Assembly: GCA_007125155.1 (NCBI GenBank)
Contig: SLDR01000007.1
Span: 1-38,181, forward strand
Origin: Candidatus Campbelliibacteriota bacterium
GTDB taxonomy: Bacteria > Patescibacteriota > Minisyncoccia > Phycocordibacterales > CSBR16-193
Reading direction: 5' to 3'
Length of the DNA: 38,181 bases
Shown here one piece after another: positions 10,102 to 17,853 of this stretch. A program made the translations under genes and the position numbers. Below the pieces are notes generated by a model that did not search any database, was not told where the DNA came from, and was given only the letters and a program-made list of their open reading frames with translations. Position 1 is the stretch's first letter. Every line of letters begins with the position of its first letter.

Positions 10102-10989
10102 TTATCTCAAATGATACTCACAGATATCTCCCCAGAGTCCTTTTCTTCCTTCTCTGGCCAAAGACTCCAGCTCCATAAAAAGCTCCCTCTTTAAAAAATC
10201 TCCTCTTTCATAAAAGAAAGCGTGACCTTCTTCGATCATCCACGCGTTGACCAACAGGTCATCGGGAAGATATACGTATCGGAGCATTCGATCATGAACA
10301 TCCCTGTCAGGAGAAAGGTCGTCTTTCTCAAGCGACACTCTTTTTCCTTCCAAGAGCTCCCTCAACTGATTAGCCGATTCCGGGCCGTAGCATTCTTCAT
10401 CGGAATAAGGCCCGTCTATCTCCGGCGCATCGATACCGATCAATCTTACAGGCTCGACATACCCTTCCATTTTCACCCAGATCGTATCCCCGTCTATTAC
10501 ATTGATAATTTCCACACCTTGATCATCCCGGAGTGGTTCATCCGCATCATCACCTAAAATGATGATCTGTTCGGGATCTTTGATGATTATCTGCGGACGT
10601 CCTTCATACGTCTCGATCATACCGTAAATGTATACTTCTCTACTACTCCAAGATCCAATATCTTCGAATTTTACCGCATCTTCCGAGAATATCGGGGCAC
10701 TGAAGGGACACTGCCTGAAATCGGGACAAAAATTCAGGAAATAATTATCATTGGCGGATATAAAAACATGATCGATCAAACCTCTGACCCATAATGTTTT
10801 ACCGACATTTTCCGGCGCGTTGGAAAAATGAATGGTGTTCTCTTCCGTTGCTATCGGGATCTCCGGGCGGTCATTAAAATTGACGGTGAATATTCCTCCC
10901 GCGCGATAGATCAGGAAGGCCGATATCAAGATCAATGCCACCGCGATCATGATGATCTTAATAAGCTTTCCTTTCGAAATTTTTTGCAT
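10102..10989 (-). CDS. Staphylococcal nuclease-like protein with an N-terminal TM and OB-fold-like domain
   Basis: INVIDGDTIWVKMEGYVEPVRLIGIDAPEID and SNase C-terminal pattern (DRMLRYVYLPDDLLVNAWMIEEGHAF). Confidence 0.88.
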   Translation of the reverse strand: MQKISKGKLIKIIMIAVALILISAFLIYRAGGIFTVNFNDRPEIPIATEENTIHFSNAPENVGKTLWVRGLIDHVFISANDNYFLNFCPDFRQCPFSAPIFSEDAVKFEDIGSWSSREVYIYGMIETYEGRPQIIIKDPEQIIILGDDADEPLRDDQGVEIINVIDGDTIWVKMEGYVEPVRLIGIDAPEIDGPYSDEECYGPESANQLRELLEGKRVSLEKDDLSPDRDVHDRMLRYVYLPDDLLVNAWMIEEGHAFFYERGDFLKRELFMELESLAREGRKGLWGDICEYHLR

Positions 10990-11023
10990 AGAGGCGGTCG
11001 GAAAACAGAAAAAATGACCCGAT

Positions 11024-11776
11024 CTAACTTCTTGAATGACCTACCGGTCTTGAACTTGGTGTTTCATATTTTGTGGGAGATCTGAAGACCTGCCGATCAC
11101 CGGTGAAAGAAGTTCGAGATGAGTTCTGAAGATACTTGGAAGGTTCGACATCCGCAATTTCCGACCCGGAAGACATAAAACGATAAGCACACACCATCGC
11201 CATCCAAGAAACAGGAACGGTCACCAGAAGCCCAACCAATAAAGCTAACATTCCGGCCAGATTAAACAGGATCAGCAGTATCAAAAGACCGAAAACACTC
11301 CACCATCGGCCTTTCGTGATGTTCCAAGACCTCTGCAACGCCCCTATCGGACCTAATTTTTTATCAACAATGATGATGTCAAAGAAATAAAACTTTACGG
11401 CGACGAACACACCCGGAATTATCAGAAGCAAAAGACCTCCGATCATCGCCAATCCATACAAAACACTCGCTATTATGAAATACGGTAGAAAACCGACCTG
11501 TGAGAACATGACCCCGACCGCGGTCTGTTCATCATAGAATATATCCAGATATATCCTGTATACTCCCAGGGTCAAGGTGGCGCCAAGTAAAAAAGTTACG
11601 AGGTTCCACAACGGTGAAAGCAACGAGTCCTCACCGAACAACAGCGAACCGACAATGTTAAGGGACGTCATTATCACGAACAGCAAAAGCACCGCACCTA
11701 TCATCAGCTTCCAATTTTTTTTGAAAAGACCCCACGAGGTTTTAAAAGAATATGAGATCAGAGATCGGTCATCCAT
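11024..11776 (-). CDS. Multi-TM membrane protein (DUF975/YciC-like)
   Basis: Several hydrophobic segments; N-terminal SYSFKTSWGLFKKNWKLMI and GALQRSWNITKGRWWSVFG repeats typical of this type. Confidence 0.65.
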   Translation of the reverse strand: MDDRSLISYSFKTSWGLFKKNWKLMIGAVLLLFVIMTSLNIVGSLLFGEDSLLSPLWNLVTFLLGATLTLGVYRIYLDIFYDEQTAVGVMFSQVGFLPYFIIASVLYGLAMIGGLLLLIIPGVFVAVKFYFFDIIIVDKKLGPIGALQRSWNITKGRWWSVFGLLILLILFNLAGMLALLVGLLVTVPVSWMAMVCAYRFMSSGSEIADVEPSKYLQNSSRTSFTGDRQVFRSPTKYETPSSRPVGHSRS

Positions 11777-11885
11777 GTATATTTTGATTAAAATTTAAAT
11801 TTATACTTTGCTTAAGTATAAAATGAGCTCAAATATTAAACAAATCAAATGTGGAAAAGATCGCAATCTTTCGTATCTAACCTCA

Positions 11886-11914
11886 TTGACCTTTACATTC
11901 TTGACCTTTAAAAT
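11886..11914 (+). promoter_or_regulatory. Candidate sigma70-type promoter TTGACC-N17-TAAAAT
   Basis: TTGACC at 11886-11891, 17-nt spacer, TAAAAT at 11909-11914; the ATG at 11924 would give a leaderless or near-leaderless mRNA. Confidence 0.6.
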
Positions 11915-11923
11915 AAAGTTATT

Positions 11924-12301
11924 ATGAAAAATTTTGAGAAACCGCTAAATATCGTCGGTTCAAGTGAACCTCAAATACACGGAGAAGGGTCTTCCCTGCT
12001 TTCCGACGACGAAAAAGAGAGGCTTAAAAGTTTAAGAAAAAAACAGATAGATTCGGAGCTCACCCCCGAAGAGAGAGATGATTTCCTGATTCTTCAGAAA
12101 AAAGAAGAAGAAAAAGGTGGAACTATAAACGATGAGGAAAAAAAGGAATTAAGTGAACTTAGGAAGACTCAGATAGAAAGAGAGTTCACCCCGGATGAAC
12201 TGGAAAGATTCCTTTGCTTGCAGAGCAAGGAGGAAGGTGTGGAGCATGGGGTCACAAAACGATACGAGGATCAAGATGAAAGACCCCCTTCCTTCAATTA
12301 G
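11924..12301 (+). CDS. Hypothetical charged helical protein with two ~42-aa internal repeats
   Basis: LSDDEKERLKSLRKKQIDSELTPEERDDFLILQKKEE / INDEEKKELSELRKTQIEREFTPDELERFLCLQSKEE repeats; good upstream promoter. Confidence 0.75.
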   Translation: MKNFEKPLNIVGSSEPQIHGEGSSLLSDDEKERLKSLRKKQIDSELTPEERDDFLILQKKEEEKGGTINDEEKKELSELRKTQIEREFTPDELERFLCLQSKEEGVEHGVTKRYEDQDERPPSFN

Positions 12302-12323
12302 ATAATGCCCTGAATATAGGGTC

Positions 12324-12812
12324 CTATTTCGCTCTTGATCTGTCGCTGGTCAAGATCCTTTCAATATCTCTGCCCGCCATTTCAAGCGAATGATCTTTCA
12401 ATCTCCGCTCGTATTTGCTGTTGCTGACAGCTCTGCCGTCACCCAAAAAGAACCCTATATGTTTATGCTTTTGATCGCCGGAATGCTCTACCCCCCAAAC
12501 GACAACGTCGCCGGGCTTCGGATCTTCCGTATCGAACCACCCGCAATTTTCCATATCCTTCACCGTTGAAGCGACCGTGATATGGACCTCTCTTATGAAT
12601 CCGAAGATGACCAAGACTGAGGATACGAAAAAAGCGCAAGAAAGATCTCCGTTATCGGTTATATCCTCCTTGACTCCGTCGACGTCGGCATAAGCATTTT
12701 TGAACATCTCGCTTCCCGGGGCATTCTCTATTACGGCCATATAGGTGTCAAATGTCCTCGGTACCACATTACTTGCCTTCTCTTCAACGATCGATGATCC
12801 TGTTTTCAACAT
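12324..12812 (-). CDS. NlpC/P60-like (CHAP-type fold) Cys-His protein
   Basis: DLSCAFFVSSVL (Cys), PKPGDVVVWG, HKHIGFFLGDGRAVSNS (His/Asn region). Confidence 0.7.
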   Translation of the reverse strand: MLKTGSSIVEEKASNVVPRTFDTYMAVIENAPGSEMFKNAYADVDGVKEDITDNGDLSCAFFVSSVLVIFGFIREVHITVASTVKDMENCGWFDTEDPKPGDVVVWGVEHSGDQKHKHIGFFLGDGRAVSNSKYERRLKDHSLEMAGRDIERILTSDRSRAK

Positions 12813-12907
12813 AACATCAGCTTACTACACAAAACAAAGATATTCAAAAAATATCGCAATGAAGTGTATCGAGGTCATTCATCTTTCCACACGGTACTTT
12901 TCGCAAC

Positions 12908-13891
12908 TCACAGTATCCTCTTCAACAGATCGGCCAGTTTGTTGGGATCATGTCTCACAACACCGCCCGATATACTCATAAGGTCCTCGATCACCAGATC
13001 CCTGTCGCCGGGCGCCTTTACCGGCGGATCAACAAAGAATGATTTCTGTTTTTCATATTCGGCCAAAATGCCTTTATCGGGCCTTTTGTCATTGAAGATA
13101 ACTTTATCAAAACCCCTTGGAAGAAACTCTTCCACTTTTTCAATAAAATCTAAAGGACCGAAATCCTCGGTCTCTCCGAACTTGGTCATGATGTTCCCAA
13201 CGTAAACAAGCTCCGCTTTGGAAGAAGAAATGGACTCTTTTACCCCTTCCACCAGAAGATTCGGAATAATACTGGTATAAAGATCGCCCGGACCGAAAAT
13301 GATATGGTCGGCCCTCTTTATCGCCTCCAATACTTCGGGGTAGACCTTTATTGAGTCATTGTGGTGCGGGACCAGAAAAGTTCTTTTTATCTTTTCCTTC
13401 TGATCCCCGCGGGGAACATCTATGGCCGCTTCCCCGAAAAGCCATGATCCGTCTGTCAATTCCGCAACCAAAGTGGCCCTGTCCGTGGTGACCGGAAGGA
13501 CCCTTCCCTTTGTCTCCAAAACATCGGAAAGAGCCTCCACTCCTTGGGAAAAATCATTACAATACTGAGAGAGCATAGTTAGGAGCATGTTTCCCACGCT
13601 GTGCTCAGCCAGTTTGTTGTTCTTCTTGAACCTCTTTTGCAAAATACTTCGCCCGGCATCTCTGTGAGGAGAAAGTGCCAAAACACACTTCAGGACATCT
13701 CCCGGCGGAAGAACCCCCAACTCATCCCTCAAACGACCGGTGCTCCCTCCGCTGTCGGCCATTGAAACGATCGCCGTTACGTTGAACTCGGGAATGTCCC
13801 TTAGTCCGGAAAGCAGAACATACTGCCCGCTTCCGCCTCCCACTGTTAAAACTTCTTTGGACATGTCAATTGATTTGTTTAAAACTATCAA
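12908..13891 (-). CDS. yvcK: YvcK/CofD-family gluconeogenesis factor
   Basis: VLTVGGGSGQYVLLSGLRD…VSMADSGGSTGRLRDELGVLPPGDVLKCVLALS. Confidence 0.93.
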   Translation of the reverse strand: MIVLNKSIDMSKEVLTVGGGSGQYVLLSGLRDIPEFNVTAIVSMADSGGSTGRLRDELGVLPPGDVLKCVLALSPHRDAGRSILQKRFKKNNKLAEHSVGNMLLTMLSQYCNDFSQGVEALSDVLETKGRVLPVTTDRATLVAELTDGSWLFGEAAIDVPRGDQKEKIKRTFLVPHHNDSIKVYPEVLEAIKRADHIIFGPGDLYTSIIPNLLVEGVKESISSSKAELVYVGNIMTKFGETEDFGPLDFIEKVEEFLPRGFDKVIFNDKRPDKGILAEYEKQKSFFVDPPVKAPGDRDLVIEDLMSISGGVVRHDPNKLADLLKRIL

Positions 13892-14036
13892 AAAAAAATA
13901 TTTCTGTCATCGGGTCATGATCCTCTCCGACACAGATTTACTTCAATTTCCCGCAGTAACATTTCCGAGGTCCGTTCACTGACATCCGATACACCCGAGT
14001 CGATAATGCCTGATCAAAATAACATCAGGGTCGTAA

Positions 14037-14065
14037 TTGACCGAAGAGTCATAAAAAATTATAAT
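14037..14065 (+). promoter_or_regulatory. Candidate promoter TTGACC-N17-TATAAT for pyrH
   Basis: TTGACC 14037-14042, 17-nt spacer, TATAAT 14060-14065. Confidence 0.7.
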
Positions 14066-14087
14066 GCACCAGGTAACTCAAAAAGAT

Positions 14088-14831
14088 ATGAACATAGATA
14101 ACGGCTCCCTAAAATACCAAAGGATCCTTCTTAAACTCTCCGGCGAGGCGATGATGGGAAATAAAAAATTCGGAATAGACCCCGAATTCATTTTTTATTT
14201 GGCAGATGAGATAAAGGAGCTTCGCAGATCCAAAGTGGACACGGTGATAGTGATCGGCGGAGGTAATATATTTCGAGGAGTAGCCGGAAGTGAACAAGGG
14301 ATCGACAGGGTTACGGCAGATTATATGGGAATGTTGGCAACCATTTTCAACGGCCTTGCTCTCCAGGACGCTTTGAACAAAAAAGGGATGGAAACCCGTC
14401 TTCAGACCGCCTTTGAAATGAAGGCTATCGCCGAACCCCACATCAGAAAAAAGGCACTCAGACACTTGGAAAAAGGGCGTGTGGTAATAACCGCAGGTGG
14501 AACGGGTCTTCCTTACGTAACCACCGATACCGCCGCCGCATTAAGAGCTCTTGAGTTGAAATGCCAAGCGATATTCAAAGCGACCGGAGTGGACGGTGTT
14601 TACCAAAAGGATCCCAAGAACGACCCTGGGGCTAAGAAGTTCGAAACATTGACTCTCGATGAGGCATCCAAGAATGACAACATAAGGATCATGGATAAAT
14701 CGGCGATAGAACTCTGCCGGGAGAACAATATAGAGATCGTCGTATTCAATATATACAAAAAAGGTAACCTTAAAAGATCCGCTCTCGGAGAGAATCCGGG
14801 AACCACCATTAAGATCCCGGGGTCCTCTTAA
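14088..14831 (+). CDS. pyrH: UMP kinase
   Basis: YQRILLKLSGEAMMG…IVIGGGNIFRG…RVTADYMGMLATIFNGLALQDAL…VVITAGGTGLPYVTTDTAAALRA. Start placed at the in-frame ATG 14088 because the 14064 ATG overlaps the -10 box. Confidence 0.95.
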   Translation: MNIDNGSLKYQRILLKLSGEAMMGNKKFGIDPEFIFYLADEIKELRRSKVDTVIVIGGGNIFRGVAGSEQGIDRVTADYMGMLATIFNGLALQDALNKKGMETRLQTAFEMKAIAEPHIRKKALRHLEKGRVVITAGGTGLPYVTTDTAAALRALELKCQAIFKATGVDGVYQKDPKNDPGAKKFETLTLDEASKNDNIRIMDKSAIELCRENNIEIVVFNIYKKGNLKRSALGENPGTTIKIPGSS

Positions 14832-15075
14832 GATAGACAAAGACCCTTCCGAAGTTATTGGGATCTTTTTTGATCCTATGGCACCTTCTCTTTATGTCTT
14901 TTCGGCCCAAGAACCTCAACGTCCTCTTTTTTAGCTGTCCGCTTCCCTTTCCGTGTATTATCTCTATCTCTCTTATCCCTTTATCTTCAGCATCCACCAT
15001 TAAAGACTCCAAAGCGTCATCGATCTTACGGCCTTTGTTGTAAATATCGTGAAGGTCGATCGTAATTCTAGCCAT
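14809..15075 (-). CDS. Smr-domain protein
   Basis: TIDLHDIYNKGRKIDDALESLMVDAEDKGIREIEIIHGKGSGQLKKRTLRFL; start at the internal Met (MARITIDLHD) rather than the 15198 ORF start. Confidence 0.85.
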   Translation of the reverse strand: MARITIDLHDIYNKGRKIDDALESLMVDAEDKGIREIEIIHGKGSGQLKKRTLRFLGRKDIKRRCHRIKKDPNNFGRVFVYLKRTPGS

Positions 15076-15166
15076 ATCTTTAAAGATAACAAGAATCTTC
15101 ATTAAAGAAACCGGAAGTTCAGACCCGGGCCTTTTGTTTACAATATTCAAAATAACTGCTAAAAAT

Positions 15167-15187
15167 AAAAGAACCGTACGTTCTTTT
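15167..15187. repeat. Inverted repeat in a divergent intergenic region
   Basis: AAAAGAAC-CGTAC-GTTCTTTT, perfect 8-bp arms, between the Smr gene (-) and the 15210 gene (+). Confidence 0.6.
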
Positions 15188-15209
15188 ACAAAAAACAAGG
15201 GAGGTTTTT

Positions 15210-15779
15210 ATGGGTAAAGTTATAAAATTCCGGGAAAAAGGCACGGAAGTCCCTTTCTCGGAGGAGGACTTTGAAAGGCTCGATCTTGAAAGATTGCTCG
15301 CCAGATCCAACAGGTTGTCAAAAAAGAGATTCAATGAACTGGAAGATCTCAAGATCTTGATCATGAAAAGCGGTAAAGATGCATCCGCATTCTTTGAAGG
15401 ACTTCTCTCAAAAGAGATAGTTAGGAGAAAGAATATCTCTTCGGTTCAATTTTTGTGTGGAAATTACATTTCACATTTACTCACCTCCTTTCTGGATTCT
15501 TACCCCGAGCTCTGGGTGGCTTTCGATTACGAGTATAAGTATCATGAGACCGGGAACCCGAATTACTTGAGAAAAGGCGGGGATTTCTGTTTTTTGTTAT
15601 GTTCGATCTTTGAAGGTAGGAATTTCTGGAGACTGACCTCTCCCGAGTTCTATAGTGAAAAAGGCAAATCTCTCTATTATCAATCTTATCTGAAAGAGCA
15701 AAAAGAGATCAGCTTTCACATGAGCTCGAATTTTGAAGAGATGGTTAAAATAACCAAATATGCCGTATCAAGGTCATGA
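15210..15779 (+). CDS. Hypothetical protein, 189 aa
   Basis: Long ORF with GGGAGG ribosome-binding site directly upstream and a terminator downstream; no family recognised. Confidence 0.8.
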   Translation: MGKVIKFREKGTEVPFSEEDFERLDLERLLARSNRLSKKRFNELEDLKILIMKSGKDASAFFEGLLSKEIVRRKNISSVQFLCGNYISHLLTSFLDSYPELWVAFDYEYKYHETGNPNYLRKGGDFCFLLCSIFEGRNFWRLTSPEFYSEKGKSLYYQSYLKEQKEISFHMSSNFEEMVKITKYAVSRS

Positions 15780-15806
15780 AATGAATAAGATCATTTTAAA
15801 CAACAG

Positions 15807-15840
15807 GGCCATGTTTCAAACATGGCCTTTGCTTTTTTAT
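15807..15840 (+). terminator. Rho-independent terminator
   Basis: GGCCATGTTT-c-AAACATGGCC then TTTGCTTTTTTAT. Confidence 0.85.
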
Positions 15841-15856
15841 TCGCCTCGGTTTGAGG

Positions 15857-16789
15857 TCATTCGGTCTCTCCGAAATATTCAAGAACAGCCAGGACACCGG
15901 CCAGGTTCTTCTCCCACTCCATATCATCATGGGTTGTGAACTCGATAGTTATTGACGGTATCCCCAATGTCGCAAGCCACCCCTCTGCATCGCCTGTTAT
16001 CTCATAGAAATCGAATGATTCAATAGCGGGATATCCCGAAGCTTCCGCATAAACATTCATAACATCAATGGTTCCCGGAAGAATACCCTCGTTACATTCG
16101 GACCCGAAGACCGCACCCGCCGCACTGTGCCAAAATATAACGGCATCCGGTTCATACTCAGAAACCAGATCCCTTATGGCCCTTGCCTCCGGTTCCGAGA
16201 AAGCTTCTTCCCCTGCGTCTATAACTTCCCCTTGCCAGGTGCTTTCCGACTGCCAGTTACAATCGAAGTTTCTGTTCAGATCAACACCATTAGCGTTAAA
16301 TCTCCCCGGGATCGTTTCCTCAAAAGACGGGATGTCATCGGGGGTGAACCTTCCCGTCTTTCCGGTGACCATTTCAACTCCATCCGGATTCGCCGACGGA
16401 ACCACACTGACACTGACCGATTCCGGGATGATATCCGGATTTTCTTCAAAATGATCTATCAATTCATAAGCAAGTAACACGGAATTCCACTCATATCCGC
16501 CATGTATACCTCCGACGAACACGACATGGGCTCTCTCCTCGTCTCCTTCAACATGGTTGAAGGTCTGAACCTCTATGTCCCTTCCCATTACGGAAGAACC
16601 TATCACCCTTCCGGATGAACCGGTCTCCTTCGGTTCATCTACCGGATCAGCAACTTCAACGACACTATCCACCTCGGGTTCATCCTCGGTACTCCTTTCG
16701 AAATTAACAAGATAGATCACGGAGGAGAATAAAAGAACTCCCCCTATGATACCGAAAACCACCGGTTTGGTTATTTGCAAACTATCCAT
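15857..16789 (-). CDS. M14-family zinc carboxypeptidase-like protein, membrane anchored (catalytic residues retained)
   Basis: VGGIHGGYEWNS, NPDGVEM, NANGVDLNRNFDCNW, VIFWHSAAG, SITIEF (candidate catalytic Glu). Confidence 0.85.
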   Translation of the reverse strand: MDSLQITKPVVFGIIGGVLLFSSVIYLVNFERSTEDEPEVDSVVEVADPVDEPKETGSSGRVIGSSVMGRDIEVQTFNHVEGDEERAHVVFVGGIHGGYEWNSVLLAYELIDHFEENPDIIPESVSVSVVPSANPDGVEMVTGKTGRFTPDDIPSFEETIPGRFNANGVDLNRNFDCNWQSESTWQGEVIDAGEEAFSEPEARAIRDLVSEYEPDAVIFWHSAAGAVFGSECNEGILPGTIDVMNVYAEASGYPAIESFDFYEITGDAEGWLATLGIPSITIEFTTHDDMEWEKNLAGVLAVLEYFGETE

Positions 16790-16801
16790 AATAAAGGAGA
16801 C

Positions 16802-17734
16802 CTATTGATTTCCATACTCTCGGATCACAGCCTCGACTCCGGTTCTATTCTCTGACCAGTCTGTGGAATCATGCGAATTGAGTATGACGCTTATGGCCGG
16901 TACATTTATACTTGCCATCCAATCTGCCGCATCCCCGGTGATCTTATAAGAATCAAAGACCCCTTCAGCTGAATAACCCGATGCATCAGCGTAAATGTTC
17001 ATGAGTCTATCGGTTTCCTCCAAAGCCGGACCGTTGCAACTTGAGGAAAAGACCCCTCCTCCGGCGCTGTAATAAACGACCACTGCCGAAGGGTCGCTAT
17101 TTAGAACATGGTCTTTGAGCGCGTCCGCCTCCGGCTCAGAGAAAGGGTTGCTTCCCGCATCAACCACTTGAGTTCCCCAAACACTTGTCGTCTCCCAGTT
17201 GCAATCAAAGTTTCTGTTCAGATCGACACCGTTGGCGTTGAACCTGCCTTCTGCCGTATTCCCTGAAACATCCGATGGGGTAAACCTTCCCTCAATACCT
17301 ACGACTCGATAAAGTCCGTCCGGGTTGAGGGTCGGTATCACGGTAACCTTTAAATTCTCCGGTATCGACTCCAAGTTCGTCTCGAAGTGATCAACCAGTC
17401 CGTACCCCAACAGAGCCGTGTTCCAAGAGTACCCACCGTGAATTCCTCCCACGAAAAGTATTGTCTCATCCCCTCCGCCAAAATGGTAAGCTGTTATATC
17501 CCTGCCCTGAACCGATCTTCCTATAACTTCCTCATACGACTCCCTAACCCGAGTCTCTTCATCTTCCAAATCAGCCTCATCGGCATCGCCGTCGAGGTCA
17601 TCATCATCCGGTTCCTCCATATCGATCGGTTCATCAGGTTCCTCCTCGGTGACGGTAAAAAGGTCTGTTGCCAGAAAAAGATAAGCCCCGACTCCCAGAA
17701 TCGCAATAAAAACAAAAGCCAAAAAGTATTTCAT
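16802..17734 (-). CDS. M14-family pseudopeptidase paralog, membrane anchored with acidic linker
   Basis: Collinear with 15857..16789 (VGGIHGGYSWNT, NANGVDLNRNFDCNW) but E->S, H->Y (VVVYYSAGG) and E->I (AISVIL) at catalytic positions. Confidence 0.85.
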   Translation of the reverse strand: MKYFLAFVFIAILGVGAYLFLATDLFTVTEEEPDEPIDMEEPDDDDLDGDADEADLEDEETRVRESYEEVIGRSVQGRDITAYHFGGGDETILFVGGIHGGYSWNTALLGYGLVDHFETNLESIPENLKVTVIPTLNPDGLYRVVGIEGRFTPSDVSGNTAEGRFNANGVDLNRNFDCNWETTSVWGTQVVDAGSNPFSEPEADALKDHVLNSDPSAVVVYYSAGGGVFSSSCNGPALEETDRLMNIYADASGYSAEGVFDSYKITGDAADWMASINVPAISVILNSHDSTDWSENRTGVEAVIREYGNQ

Positions 17735-17853
17735 ATTATAGATCTTAATGAATAAAAAGACCGGATCTGTTAACTGATCGGACTTTATTCAAACCATTAT
17801 AACACAACAGCGGGACAGGTTATAAAATGAATTGCGATCCGATCAAAGTACGA

